DNA of 32,873 nt, taken from the NCBI GenBank assembly GCA_902826695.1, contig CADEFU010000013.1, forward strand, positions 64,001 to 96,873. The letters run 5' to 3'. Numbering within the stretch: the stretch's first letter is position 1; each line of letters begins with the position of its first letter. Below are positions 25,768-32,873 of this stretch, in pieces. A program made the translations under genes and the position numbers. The notes beneath the pieces were generated by a model. The model saw only the letters and a list, made by a program, of their open reading frames with translations. It had not been told where the DNA came from and made no database searches. Source of the stretch: an uncultured Alphaproteobacteria bacterium. GTDB lineage: Bacteria > Pseudomonadota > Alphaproteobacteria > Micropepsales > Micropepsaceae.

Positions 25768-26655
25768 ATGGCAACGTTCGATACCTCCTTCGCCGTCAAG
25801 GCCAACCGCCGGTTCATCAAGAAGTCCATGACGGCCGATTTGCTCGAAGCCGAACATGAACAAAAGCTCGCCCGCGCCTGGCGCGACAAGGGCGATCAGA
25901 AGGCGCTGCATGAGCTGACCTCGGCCTATTTTCGCCTGGTCGTGGCGGTCGCGGCACGTTTCAAGAACTACGGTTTGCCGATGGGCGACCTCATCCAGGA
26001 AGGCGTGGTCGGACTGATGCAAGCGGCGCAGCGCTTCGAGCCTGAGCGCGAAGTGCGGTTTGCGACCTACGCGACGTGGTGGATCCGTGCGGCGATCCAG
26101 GACTATGTCCTGCGCAATTGGTCGATCGTGCGGCTGACATCGACGGCGACGCAAAAGTCGTTGTTCTTCAACTTGCGTCGCTTGAAGGCGAAGATTGCCG
26201 GAAATCCGTCGAAGGATTTGTCGCGCAAGGACGCGCTCAAAATTGCCGATGCGCTACGCGTGTCAGTGGGCGATGTCGAAGACATGGACGCAAGGCTGAC
26301 CGGCGGCGACCGCTCGCTGAACGCGACACCGGGAGAGCCGGGCGAAAGCGAGTGGCAGGATCTGCTTGCGGACGAAGCGCCCGGCCCCGACGAGCACGTG
26401 ATGCTGACGCGCGATGCTGCGACTCGGGCGAAGTGGATCAACCTCGCGCTCGATACGCTGACCCCGCGCGAGCAGGTGATCATCCGCGAGCGGCAGATGC
26501 AGGAAGACACCGTGACGCTCGAGATGCTCGGCGAACGGCTCGGCATTTCGAAGGAGCGCGTGCGGCAGATCGAGGCGAGTGCGCTTTCAAAGCTGAAGCG
26601 TGCGCTGATCGAGCAGGTCGGCGATCCGGTCGAGGCGGGGTTGATCGCCGCTTAA
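25768..26655 (+). CDS. rpoH: RNA polymerase heat-shock sigma factor RpoH (sigma-32)
   Basis: The 295-residue product is a group 3-like sigma factor with region 2 (LVVAVAARFKNYGLPMGDLIQEG and FATYATWWIRAAIQDY) and region 4 (LTPREQVIIRERQM, then LGISKERVRQIEASAL). The RpoH box, here QKSLFFNLRRLK (129-140), identifies it as the heat-shock sigma factor and separates it from RpoD. ATG 25768 has GGAG about 9 bases upstream. The 167-base leader contains the CarD terminator and a short tandem GTACCA repeat (from about 25713); I could not place a promoter with confidence. Alphaproteobacteria often carry more than one rpoH, so this may be one paralogue. Confidence 0.93.
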   Translation: MATFDTSFAVKANRRFIKKSMTADLLEAEHEQKLARAWRDKGDQKALHELTSAYFRLVVAVAARFKNYGLPMGDLIQEGVVGLMQAAQRFEPEREVRFATYATWWIRAAIQDYVLRNWSIVRLTSTATQKSLFFNLRRLKAKIAGNPSKDLSRKDALKIADALRVSVGDVEDMDARLTGGDRSLNATPGEPGESEWQDLLADEAPGPDEHVMLTRDAATRAKWINLALDTLTPREQVIIRERQMQEDTVTLEMLGERLGISKERVRQIEASALSKLKRALIEQVGDPVEAGLIAA

Positions 26656-26665
26656 GCGGCAATCA
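26642..26665. terminator. Hairpin with the rpoH stop codon in its loop
   Basis: TGATcGCCGC (26642-26651) pairs with GCGGCaATCA (26656-26665) with one mismatch. The loop is TTAA, which contains the rpoH stop TAA (26653-26655). The convergent epimerase gene stops at 26663. A weak pyrimidine run (GCCTTTCC) follows on the plus strand, so this probably ends rpoH transcription and may work in both directions. Confidence 0.55.
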
Positions 26666-27640
26666 GCCTTTCCGCTCCAACTCGATTAGGCCCTGCTCCC
26701 GCGATACAATCGGTGCGTAGCCAAGTTCGCGACGCGCCTTTGAAATGTCGAGCGTTACCGGCACGCCTAGCGTCGCATATTCTTGATACGAGATCGGCAG
26801 CTTGATGCGTCCGCCGGACATGCGCGCGAGCGCATCGCCGGCGTACGCGGCGGTGGCGACCAGCCAGCGCGGGACGGAGGCGCTTGGAACGGCAACGCTT
26901 TGGGTTTGCAGGAGGCGCGTGACGAATGCGCGGAACTCCACCGGTTCGCCGTCGGTGACGAAATAGACTTCGCCGGAGCGGCCTTTCTCCAACGCCAGAA
27001 GAATTCCCTCGCAAGCGTTGGCGACATGGGTTGTCGAGGTGAGATAGCGGCCACCGCCGATCCACTGCAGCTTTCCGCTTTTGGCGGCGTCAACGAGCGC
27101 GGGCAACGCGGTGGTGTCGTCGCGGCCCCACACAAAGCGCGGCCGCACTGCTACGACCATGAAGTTCCCGCCCGCGGTTGCGAGGGCGATGCGCTCAGCC
27201 TCGCCCTTTGTGCGCGAATAGGCGCCAGCGGGCTTGCTCGGCATCGGAAGCGTTTCGTTGGCGTTTTCGAGCGGGCGGCCCTCGAGAAGCACGGCTTCGG
27301 TGCTGATCTGAACGGCATGTGTGATGCCTGCGGCCTTCGCGGCTTCAAAGACGGCTTTCGTGCCTTCGAGGTTCGAGCGCGCTTGCGCGACACTGCCGAG
27401 GCCGTGATCTGTGTCGGCTGCGGCGTGGACAAGGTAGCGGCAGCCCTTCATCAGGTTCGGCAAGAGGGCCGCGTCCAAGATGTCGCCGCGCGCGGGTGTT
27501 GCGCCCAACGCGCTGACGCGCGCCGCCGACGTTTCACTGCGCGCCAGCGCAACGACTTTGAGACCGCGTGCGACTGCGGCACGTATGAGATTGCGGCCGA
27601 TGTAACCGCTGCCGCCGGTCAAGAACAGAGTGCCGTCCAT
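26663..27640 (-). CDS. NAD-dependent epimerase/dehydratase (extended SDR)
   Basis: The 325-residue product has an N-terminal Rossmann fold with GGSGYIG at about 9-15 (TGxxGxxG type), LVHAAADTD, QISTEAVLLEG in place of the usual catalytic serine/threonine region, and the YxxxK pair in AYSRTKGEAERI. VRPRFVWGRDD and the C-terminal LDISKARRELGYAP are typical of extended SDRs acting on nucleotide sugars, steroids or flavonoid-like substrates; the substrate here is unknown. ATG 27640 has AAGGG five bases upstream. An in-frame ATG at 27703 would place 21 residues before the Rossmann fold and lacks a ribosome site. It is last in a minus-strand group with the nuclease-like and GFA genes. Confidence 0.85.
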   Translation of the reverse strand: MDGTLFLTGGSGYIGRNLIRAAVARGLKVVALARSETSAARVSALGATPARGDILDAALLPNLMKGCRYLVHAAADTDHGLGSVAQARSNLEGTKAVFEAAKAAGITHAVQISTEAVLLEGRPLENANETLPMPSKPAGAYSRTKGEAERIALATAGGNFMVVAVRPRFVWGRDDTTALPALVDAAKSGKLQWIGGGRYLTSTTHVANACEGILLALEKGRSGEVYFVTDGEPVEFRAFVTRLLQTQSVAVPSASVPRWLVATAAYAGDALARMSGGRIKLPISYQEYATLGVPVTLDISKARRELGYAPIVSREQGLIELERKG

Positions 27641-27709
27641 TTGAACCCTTGTTGGTTGTCCGTCGACACTGACCGATTGGGCCAAGCGCTGCAACGTTCC
27701 CATCGGAGA

Positions 27710-28462
27710 CTACTTGCCGGCGAGGACCTCGATCTGCTCGGCGTGCGTGAGCTCGATCTCGGGACCGTTGAGGAGCGAGAGCCAGCCGCGCACGCGCACC
27801 GTCTTGCCGTTCCACGACGCGGGGTCGGCGCCCTCTTTCGCGAGGCGTTTCTTGTCGCGGGCGGAAATCGTGATCGTGAAGTCGGTGCGATAGTCGGGGC
27901 CGAAATTCAGGTAGGCGCGCTCGCGGCCGATGCGTACGGAGGCGACTTTGCCTTCGACGAGTTGGAACGTACCGATGTCGGCGCCCAGTTCTTCAGGCAT
28001 GCGAACACGATAGAACGCGTTCGCCCAGATGCCGCGCTTTGCGCTTCGTGCTGCGGCTTCGTGCCTTAGCAACGCGGGAGCGCAGCGGCGCGTGTCGCTT
28101 CGCGAGTAGGTGCGGGCGAAGCCGCCCTCGATCAAATCAGCCTGAAGCCAAGCATCGCCGATGAACACATGGGCCAACAGATCGCCGTGGCGGTCGGTGC
28201 CGCGGTCGGCGAAAGCGAGACCGATCGTCTTTCCGGTTGTCAGCTGCGCGAGAGCCGCCCTGCCCTCTTCTGCGCGCGGCCAGCCGGCGCGCGGCAGCTC
28301 GATGGCCGCGAGGCGAACGCGGCGGCCATCGGTGAGGTTGAGCGCGGCGTTGTCTTGAACCGCGGCGACGGTCGCTTGCTCGGCAATCGCTATGTCGCAT
28401 TCGCGCGTGAACGCCGTGTTCGCCAACGCTAAGGATGCTGCAAAGAGTATTGCGAAGCGCAC
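27710..28462 (-). CDS. Exported thermonuclease-like (SNase) protein
   Basis: The 250-residue product has a signal peptide (about 1-19) and a staphylococcal-nuclease fold: DGRRVRLAAIELP, the charged EEGRAALAQL, and DRGTDRHGDLLAHVFIGDAWLQADLIEGGFARTY. The positions equal to the SNase arginine and glutamate are present, but the usual D-R-x-G-R is DRHGD here, so catalysis is not certain. A second domain follows (about 165-245) with a beta-rich OB-like pattern (VEGKVASVRIG, VRVRGWL). GTG 28462 is the start, with AAGGG supplied by the end of the upstream GFA gene, whose stop is five bases away. Confidence 0.82.
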   Translation of the reverse strand: MRFAILFAASLALANTAFTRECDIAIAEQATVAAVQDNAALNLTDGRRVRLAAIELPRAGWPRAEEGRAALAQLTTGKTIGLAFADRGTDRHGDLLAHVFIGDAWLQADLIEGGFARTYSRSDTRRCAPALLRHEAAARSAKRGIWANAFYRVRMPEELGADIGTFQLVEGKVASVRIGRERAYLNFGPDYRTDFTITISARDKKRLAKEGADPASWNGKTVRVRGWLSLLNGPEIELTHAEQIEVLAGK

Positions 28463-28467
28463 GACGT

Positions 28468-28869
28468 CTAACCCTTGAAAGCTTCGACGTGTTGCTTGCC
28501 TGCGTCGCCGATTTCATCCCAAACGGCTTTCGAGCCGACCCAGATGTGGTGCGCAACTCTCAGCTTTTCGCCGCCTTCGGAGATAAGACCGGCGGGGACG
28601 AACATGCGGGCCGGGTCGTTGGCACCGGGAAGCGGCGAGCCGCAGTCGCGGCAGAACCAGCATTGCCAATCTCCGACCGGCTTTCTCCATGTTGCGATCT
28701 TGTCTTGGCCGCGCAGCCAGCGGAAACACTTGTTGTCGATGACAACGACGGCAATACCGTTGGCGCCGGTTGCCCTGCGGCAGATCGAGCAGTGGCAGAC
28801 GAAGACGTTCGAGAGGTCGGCGTCAACCTCGAACGCTACCGCGCCGCAATTGCACTCTCCTCGCGCCAT
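28468..28869 (-). CDS. GFA/CENP-V family zinc protein
   Basis: The 133-residue product is a GFA-family protein, named for glutathione-dependent formaldehyde-activating enzyme although most members have no proven reaction. Zinc ligands are visible: CNC at 6-8, CHCSIC near 25-30, and CWFCRDCG near 70-76. The length is normal for the family. ATG 28869 has AAGGAGA about 8 bases upstream. It lies downstream of the WYL regulator on the same strand and five bases before the nuclease-like gene. The presence of a glutathione S-transferase gene 3.5 kb away on the other side of the regulator is suggestive only. Confidence 0.88.
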   Translation of the reverse strand: MARGECNCGAVAFEVDADLSNVFVCHCSICRRATGANGIAVVVIDNKCFRWLRGQDKIATWRKPVGDWQCWFCRDCGSPLPGANDPARMFVPAGLISEGGEKLRVAHHIWVGSKAVWDEIGDAGKQHVEAFKG

Positions 28870-28940
28870 TCCGCACTCTCCTTAGCCGTGCCCATAACAG
28901 CATCACAACGCGCCTTGCGCCGCAAGCGACGGGCCTGTCG

Positions 28941-29903
28941 TCACGCGTAGCGGCTTGCGATCTTCTTGGCGGCGCCGGCGAGCGCTGTTCGGAGCGCGCG
29001 GGGTTCGAGGACTTCGATGTCAGACCCGAGGAACATCAGTTGACGGGTCGCCCACTCGATGTTTTCAATCGGTATCTCGGCTTTGATCCAGCCGTCGGGC
29101 TTGCACGGACGGTGCTCGGCGTCCACGATCTCTGCGGCGGCGGCACTGACGTCCCAGAGCAACCTGCGCCCTGTCGGCGAAAGTTTAACGGTGGCGCGCT
29201 CTTTCATCAGGCGGGCTTCGAAGTCCTTTGTTGCCGCCGACCAGTGGCGCGCGAGATCGAAGCGCGGCGGGCGGCGCGCCGGCGTGTCGAGGACTTGCAG
29301 CGACTTGATGTTCGACACGCGATAGGTGCGCGGCTTTGAGTCGGCGGCGGCGACGAGGTACCACGTGCCCGCCTTGAGCACGAGGCCGAGCGGATCGAGT
29401 TCGCGGGTGACTGTGTCCTTCCAGCTTTCGTAGCCGACCTTGATGCGGCGGTCGCGCCAGACGGCTGTGCCGAGCGCGGGCAGCAGCGGCGGCGCTTCCG
29501 CGCGGCGGTACCAGTTGATGGGATCGAGATGGAAGCGGTCGCTCACGCGCTGGGCGCTTGCGCCACTGTCGGCGGGAAGGCTTGCGAGAAGCTTGAGTTG
29601 AGCAGCAGCCGCGTCGGCGCCGAGGCCTAGATCGCCCGCCGCACCGCCGATGCCTGCGAGCAAGAGTGCTTCTGCTTCCGACGGGGTGAAACCGGTCAGC
29701 TTTGTTCGGTAGCCGTCGAGCAGCGCGAAGCCGCCATTGCGGCCGCGGTCGGCATAGACCGGGACGCCGGCCGCGCTCAATTGATCGACGTCGCGGTAGA
29801 TCGTGCGGACGGAAACCTCGAATTCCTGGGCCAGCGTCTCGGCGCTGACGCGACCGCGCATCTGCAGCAGGATCAGAATTGAGAGAAGGCGGCTCGCACG
29901 CAT
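28941..29903 (-). CDS. YafY-type WYL-domain transcriptional regulator
   Basis: The 320-residue product has an N-terminal winged helix-turn-helix (about 1-60: SRLLSILILLQMRGRVSAETLAQEF and VSVRTIYRDVDQLSAAGVPV) and a WYL ligand-sensing domain, with the WYL tripeptide in LKAGTWYLVAAADSKPR near 183. WYL regulators respond to small ligands or nucleic acids and often control divergent neighbours. ATG 29903 has no Shine-Dalgarno sequence; a palindrome occupies that position, so the mRNA may be leaderless and the gene self-repressed. It faces the Tat/DUF885/GST operon across 83 bases and may also read into the GFA gene. Confidence 0.88.
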   Translation of the reverse strand: MRASRLLSILILLQMRGRVSAETLAQEFEVSVRTIYRDVDQLSAAGVPVYADRGRNGGFALLDGYRTKLTGFTPSEAEALLLAGIGGAAGDLGLGADAAAAQLKLLASLPADSGASAQRVSDRFHLDPINWYRRAEAPPLLPALGTAVWRDRRIKVGYESWKDTVTRELDPLGLVLKAGTWYLVAAADSKPRTYRVSNIKSLQVLDTPARRPPRFDLARHWSAATKDFEARLMKERATVKLSPTGRRLLWDVSAAAAEIVDAEHRPCKPDGWIKAEIPIENIEWATRQLMFLGSDIEVLEPRALRTALAGAAKKIASRYA

Positions 29904-29904
29904 T

Positions 29905-29924
29905 TATTTGTGATAGCACAAATA
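29905..29924. promoter_or_regulatory. Perfect palindrome abutting the regulator start, putative operator
   Basis: Arms TATTTGTG (29905-29912) and CACAAATA (29917-29924) flank ATAG. The palindrome starts one base upstream of the WYL regulator's ATG (minus strand) and lies in the shared divergent promoter region. Its position suits autorepression. Binding by this regulator is inferred. Confidence 0.6.
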
Positions 29925-29926
29925 CC

Positions 29927-29941
29927 TGACATTGGATGTCA
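29927..29941. promoter_or_regulatory. Second palindrome in the divergent region, putative operator
   Basis: TGACAT (29927-29932) and ATGTCA (29936-29941) flank TGG. It is two bases from the first palindrome. On the minus strand ATGACA sits 18 bases from TGCTAT, so this palindrome could overlap the -35 region of the regulator's own promoter. Confidence 0.55.
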
Positions 29942-29986
29942 TGAATTGTGGTTTACGACCTGCCCCCTAACTTGGAGGGACGAGGC

Positions 29987-30559
29987 ATGGATCAGCAAAG
30001 ACGGACGATTCTGGGTGCTGCCGCTGGCGCGGCGGCAATGTTGGCTGGCGCGGGCACGCCCGATAGCGCACAGGCGGCCCCGACCTCAGCCACGAAACCA
30101 ACACCAGGCAAGCCCGGCGATTTCAACTTCCTGGCTGGCGAGTGGCGCATCAAGCACCGGCGGCTGCCGCCGGACGCGAAGGCGTGGGACGAATTCGAAG
30201 GCGAAGCCACGTGCTGGAACATTCTGGGCGGCGTCGGCAGCGTTGAGGAGCTACGCATACCGTCGCGCAATTTCAGCGGCATGGGATTGCGACTGCTCGA
30301 TATGAACACCCGTGTGTGGTCCGACTTTTGGGTGAACGCCAAGAGCGGCGTGCTGACGACGCCAGGTCAGACCGGCAGCTTCGAGAGCGGTGTCGGCATC
30401 TTTGGTGCTGACGACATGGACGGCGATAAACCGATCAAGGTGCGCGGCATCTGGGATCAGATCACGCCAACTTCGTGCCGGTGGAGCCAAGCCGTCTCGC
30501 GCGACGGCGGGCGGACATGGGACGAGAACTGGGTCATGCATTGGACGCGCGTGTCATGA
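29987..30559 (+). CDS. Tat-exported protein of unknown function
   Basis: The 190-residue product begins MDQQRRTILGAAAGAAAM, with twin arginines before a hydrophobic stretch and an AQA-type cleavage site near residue 33; this is a likely Tat signal. The mature domain contains FNFLAGEWRIKHRRL, WNILGGVGSVEEL, GMGLRLLDMNTRVWSDFWV and a closing WSQAVSRDGGRTWDENWVM. This pattern recurs in an uncharacterised family of small proteins (about 150-residue domain); I know no function. GGAGG at 29975-29979 decides the start over an upstream in-frame codon at 29948. Its TGA overlaps the ATG of the DUF885 gene by 4 nt. Confidence 0.8.
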   Translation: MDQQRRTILGAAAGAAAMLAGAGTPDSAQAAPTSATKPTPGKPGDFNFLAGEWRIKHRRLPPDAKAWDEFEGEATCWNILGGVGSVEELRIPSRNFSGMGLRLLDMNTRVWSDFWVNAKSGVLTTPGQTGSFESGVGIFGADDMDGDKPIKVRGIWDQITPTSCRWSQAVSRDGGRTWDENWVMHWTRVS

Positions 30560-32361
30560 CGACAACGATTTCGCGACGGTCGGCCCTGCTCGCCGCGGGC
30601 GCCAGTTTGCTGGCGGCGAGCGGCGGCTTGGCGCTCTCGAACGACACGGAAAGCGCCAAGCTTGCACGCGTGTTTGCAGACAGCGACGAGGAGTTGCTCA
30701 AGCTCGCGCCGTTGAACGCGACGTGGCGCGGCGACATGCGCTTTGCCGATCAGTACGGCGACCTGATCACCGACGACTATATGCGAGCGTACAAGGCGTA
30801 TGCAGAGCGCGACTTAGCGCGGATCAGCAGCGTAAACCGAGGCGCGCTGCCGGCATCCGGACAGATGCTCTATGATGTGTTCCGGTATCAGACCGAGTTC
30901 ACGCTTGAGAGCTATCGCACGGGCGCGGCGCAGATCAACACGCAAGACTTCGCGCTCGATCATCTCAACGGCGCGCACATGAGCTTTCCGCAAGCGATGG
31001 CGGCGGGAGGCCAGTATCCCTTCGTTAGCGTTGGCGACTACGACAACGCTATAAAGCTACAGGCCGGGTTCGCGCTGTTTCTCGAACGGTCGATCGAGTA
31101 CATGCGCCGCGGCATCAAGCGCGGCAACGTGCATGTGCAGTTGATCGTGAACCGCATGATCGGACAGATGCGGGACATCGTCACGGCCGGCGTCGATAAG
31201 AGCCCCTTCCTGACACCGACCGAATCGTTTCCCGCGTCGATTGGCCCGGCGGACCGAGCGCGACTGACCGCCGCGTTTCGCGCGTCGATCGGGGAGCGGA
31301 TCATCCCGGTGCACAAGCGGCTGCTCGACTTCTTGGAGCAAGAGTATCTTCCTGCTGCGCGCACCGGCACGCCTGGACTTGCCGCGTTGCCGAGTGGAAG
31401 AGCGCTGTACAATTACTACCTTGAGCTCTTCAACACGACGCGGATGAGCGCCGAAGAGATCTTCGCGGCCGGCGAGGCCGAAGTCGCGCGCTTGCTGACC
31501 GAGATGGAGCGGGTGAAGGCGAAGGTCGGATTTACGGGCACGCTGCGCGACTTCTTTGCATTCTTGAAGAGCGATGCGCAATTCAAGTTTGCGACGCCGG
31601 ATGCGTATCTTAAACGCTACGACGAGATCGCGCGTCGCGTGACGCCGCTGCTGCCGAAGTACTTCGGCACGCTTGCGACGCTACCCTTCGAGATTCGCCC
31701 TGTGCCTCAGGAGCTCGCGAGCGCGACAGGCGGTGCGTACTACATTCTCGGCACGGCTGACGGCTCGCGGCCAGGCGCCTTCTACGTGAACACGACAGAC
31801 TTGCCTTCGCGCACCTCGCCGATCATGACGGCCTTGTTCCTGCACGAAGCGATACCGGGGCATCATTTTCAAGGGTCGCTCGCCGTACAGGATCAAAGCC
31901 TACCAGCGTTTCTGCGGTTCCTTTGGAACTCCGGCTACGTCGAAGGCTGGGCGCTTTATTGCGAGCGGCTGGGTATCGAGATGGGACTCTATGACGATCC
32001 CTATCAGTATTTCGGCATGCTCGACTTGGAGATGTTCCGCGCGGCGCGGCTTGTCGTCGATACCGGGATTCACGCGAAGGGCTGGAGCCGCGACCAAGCG
32101 ATCGACTATATGCTCGCGCACACGTCGCTCGACCGAAACTTTATTACGCTAGAGGTCGATCGCTATATCGTGACGCCGGGCCAAGCGACGAGCTACAAGG
32201 TCGGTGAACTTCTGATCAAGAGGCTGCGTGCGAAGGCGGAGTCGGCACTCGGCAAGCGCTTCGACGTTCGGGCGTTCCACGATCAGGTGCTGAACACGGG
32301 CTCGATCCCGCTGCACGTGCTCGAGGCAAAAATCAAACGTTGGGTTGAGGGAGGCGGATGA
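30556..32361 (+). CDS. DUF885 metallopeptidase-like protein, Tat-exported
   Basis: The 601-residue product begins MTTTISRRSALLAAGASLL, a Tat-type signal (SRRSALL). The body is the DUF885 family, with the zinc-site motif HEAIPGHH (His430, Glu431, His436, His437) and the downstream GYVEGWALYCERLG that normally provides another ligand or active-site glutamate. These resemble thermolysin-clan peptidases of the HExxH class with altered spacing, though substrates are mostly unknown. Length is normal for the family. ATG 30556 overlaps the preceding stop (ATGA). Its own stop overlaps the glutathione S-transferase ATG by 4 nt, so the three genes are translated as a unit. Confidence 0.9.
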   Translation: MTTTISRRSALLAAGASLLAASGGLALSNDTESAKLARVFADSDEELLKLAPLNATWRGDMRFADQYGDLITDDYMRAYKAYAERDLARISSVNRGALPASGQMLYDVFRYQTEFTLESYRTGAAQINTQDFALDHLNGAHMSFPQAMAAGGQYPFVSVGDYDNAIKLQAGFALFLERSIEYMRRGIKRGNVHVQLIVNRMIGQMRDIVTAGVDKSPFLTPTESFPASIGPADRARLTAAFRASIGERIIPVHKRLLDFLEQEYLPAARTGTPGLAALPSGRALYNYYLELFNTTRMSAEEIFAAGEAEVARLLTEMERVKAKVGFTGTLRDFFAFLKSDAQFKFATPDAYLKRYDEIARRVTPLLPKYFGTLATLPFEIRPVPQELASATGGAYYILGTADGSRPGAFYVNTTDLPSRTSPIMTALFLHEAIPGHHFQGSLAVQDQSLPAFLRFLWNSGYVEGWALYCERLGIEMGLYDDPYQYFGMLDLEMFRAARLVVDTGIHAKGWSRDQAIDYMLAHTSLDRNFITLEVDRYIVTPGQATSYKVGELLIKRLRAKAESALGKRFDVRAFHDQVLNTGSIPLHVLEAKIKRWVEGGG

Positions 32362-32873
32362 GCAACACCCTGTACGTCGGAAACAAGAACTATTCGTCGT
32401 GGTCGCTTCGGCCATGGCTTTGCCTGCGTTGGGCCGGCATCCCGTTTGAAGAACGCGAGATCCAGCTGGCGCAGCCGGGATACGGCATGCACGCGATCGC
32501 CGAAGTCTTGCGGGTTGCGCCGAATGGACGGGTGCCGGCGTTGCACACGGACGGCCTCGTCGTTTGGGATTCACTTGCGATTGCGGAGTGGGCGGCGGAG
32601 GAGGCGCCGGCCGCTCAGCTCTGGCCCGCCGACCGGCGCTTGCGCGCGGAGGCGCGGGCGGTCGTTGCGGAGATGCACGCGGGCTTTGCAAATGTGCGCC
32701 GCGATATGTCGATGAACATTCGTAGACGCGTCGAGGTCCGCGCGTGGCCTCCCGAGACGCGCGCGGAGCTTCAGCGCCTCGAAGCGATATGGGATGGCTT
32801 GCGGACGCGCTTTGCGGATCGCGGGCCGTGGCTTTTCGGCGCGCGCACGATCGCGGACGCGTTTTACGCGCCG
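32358..32873 (+). CDS. Glutathione S-transferase family protein, cut by the window end
   Basis: 172 codons are visible and the frame is open at the end of the window, so the C-terminus is missing. The N-terminal thioredoxin-like domain has NKNYSSWSLRPWLCLRWAG (the active-site serine is likely in YSSWS), PNGRVPALHTDG with the cis-proline, and WDSLAIAEWAAE (the glutathione-binding Asp-Ser pair). The helical domain begins at about 90 with EMHAGFANVRRDMSMN, and ends here in the N-capping-box segment TIADAFYAP. ATG 32358 overlaps the DUF885 stop (ATGA). The usual family length is about 210-230 residues. Confidence 0.9.
   Translation, partial: MSNTLYVGNKNYSSWSLRPWLCLRWAGIPFEEREIQLAQPGYGMHAIAEVLRVAPNGRVPALHTDGLVVWDSLAIAEWAAEEAPAAQLWPADRRLRAEARAVVAEMHAGFANVRRDMSMNIRRRVEVRAWPPETRAELQRLEAIWDGLRTRFADRGPWLFGARTIADAFYAP

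Noticed and set aside
1..32873. tRNA, rRNA, tmRNA, SRP RNA, RNase P RNA, CRISPR arrays, insertion sequences and prophage genes
   Set aside because: I looked for the conserved cores (T-arm GTTCRAATCC, SRP GGAAGG loop, regularly spaced repeats, transposase or integrase motifs) and found none that hold up.

Overview
This window reads as chromosomal core DNA of a high-GC alphaproteobacterium. The markers are the aerobic cobaltochelatase subunits CobS and CobT, an RpoH sigma factor with the alphaproteobacterial-type RpoH box, a Suv3-like helicase followed by an S4-domain protein and a seven-iron ferredoxin, a CarD/CdnL-type regulator, and frequent GTG/TTG starts with 1-4 nt gene overlaps. I cannot name the genus. 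I see no tRNA, rRNA, CRISPR array, insertion sequence, integrase or phage gene.

Layout. 1-7530: tail of an upstream gene (probably aroB), a CorC/HlyC-type CBS transporter, bolA (minus strand), a J-domain protein, cobS, a secreted protein of unknown function wedged between cobS and cobT, cobT, and a phytase/esterase-like secreted protein. 7527-9693 (minus): meaB, rpmB and a VUT-like membrane protein. 9828-17925: DUF3108 protein, YfbM-like protein, TerC (minus), a large membrane-anchored patatin, rmuC (minus), then three small envelope proteins. 17933-20083 (minus): methylmalonyl-CoA mutase. After a 624-bp gene-free gap, 20708-26655 carries the Suv3-like helicase, S4 protein, ferredoxin, CarD-type regulator with a long basic tail, and rpoH. 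26663-29903 (minus) carries a YafY/WYL regulator, a GFA protein, a nuclease-like protein and an NAD-dependent epimerase. 29987-32873 is a tightly overlapping operon of a Tat-exported protein, a Tat-exported DUF885 metallopeptidase-like protein and a glutathione S-transferase cut by the window end.

How the genes connect. Three genes share adenosylcobalamin: CobS/CobT insert cobalt during B12 synthesis (the third subunit CobN is not here), methylmalonyl-CoA mutase uses the cofactor, and MeaB is the GTPase that protects the mutase. They lie in separate transcription units. The helicase, S4, ferredoxin, CarD and RpoH block is a housekeeping RNA and stress-transcription neighbourhood. The right end looks like a regulated module: a WYL regulator faces the Tat/GST operon across an 83-bp gap that holds two adjacent palindromes.

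I found no convincing unknown defence or mobile system. The most useful leads are the AT-richer secreted gene between cobS and cobT, the operator-like palindromes of the WYL/Tat module, the repeat-bearing basic tail on the CarD protein, the multi-spanning membrane patatin, and the repeated placement of stop codons inside hairpins at convergent gene ends.
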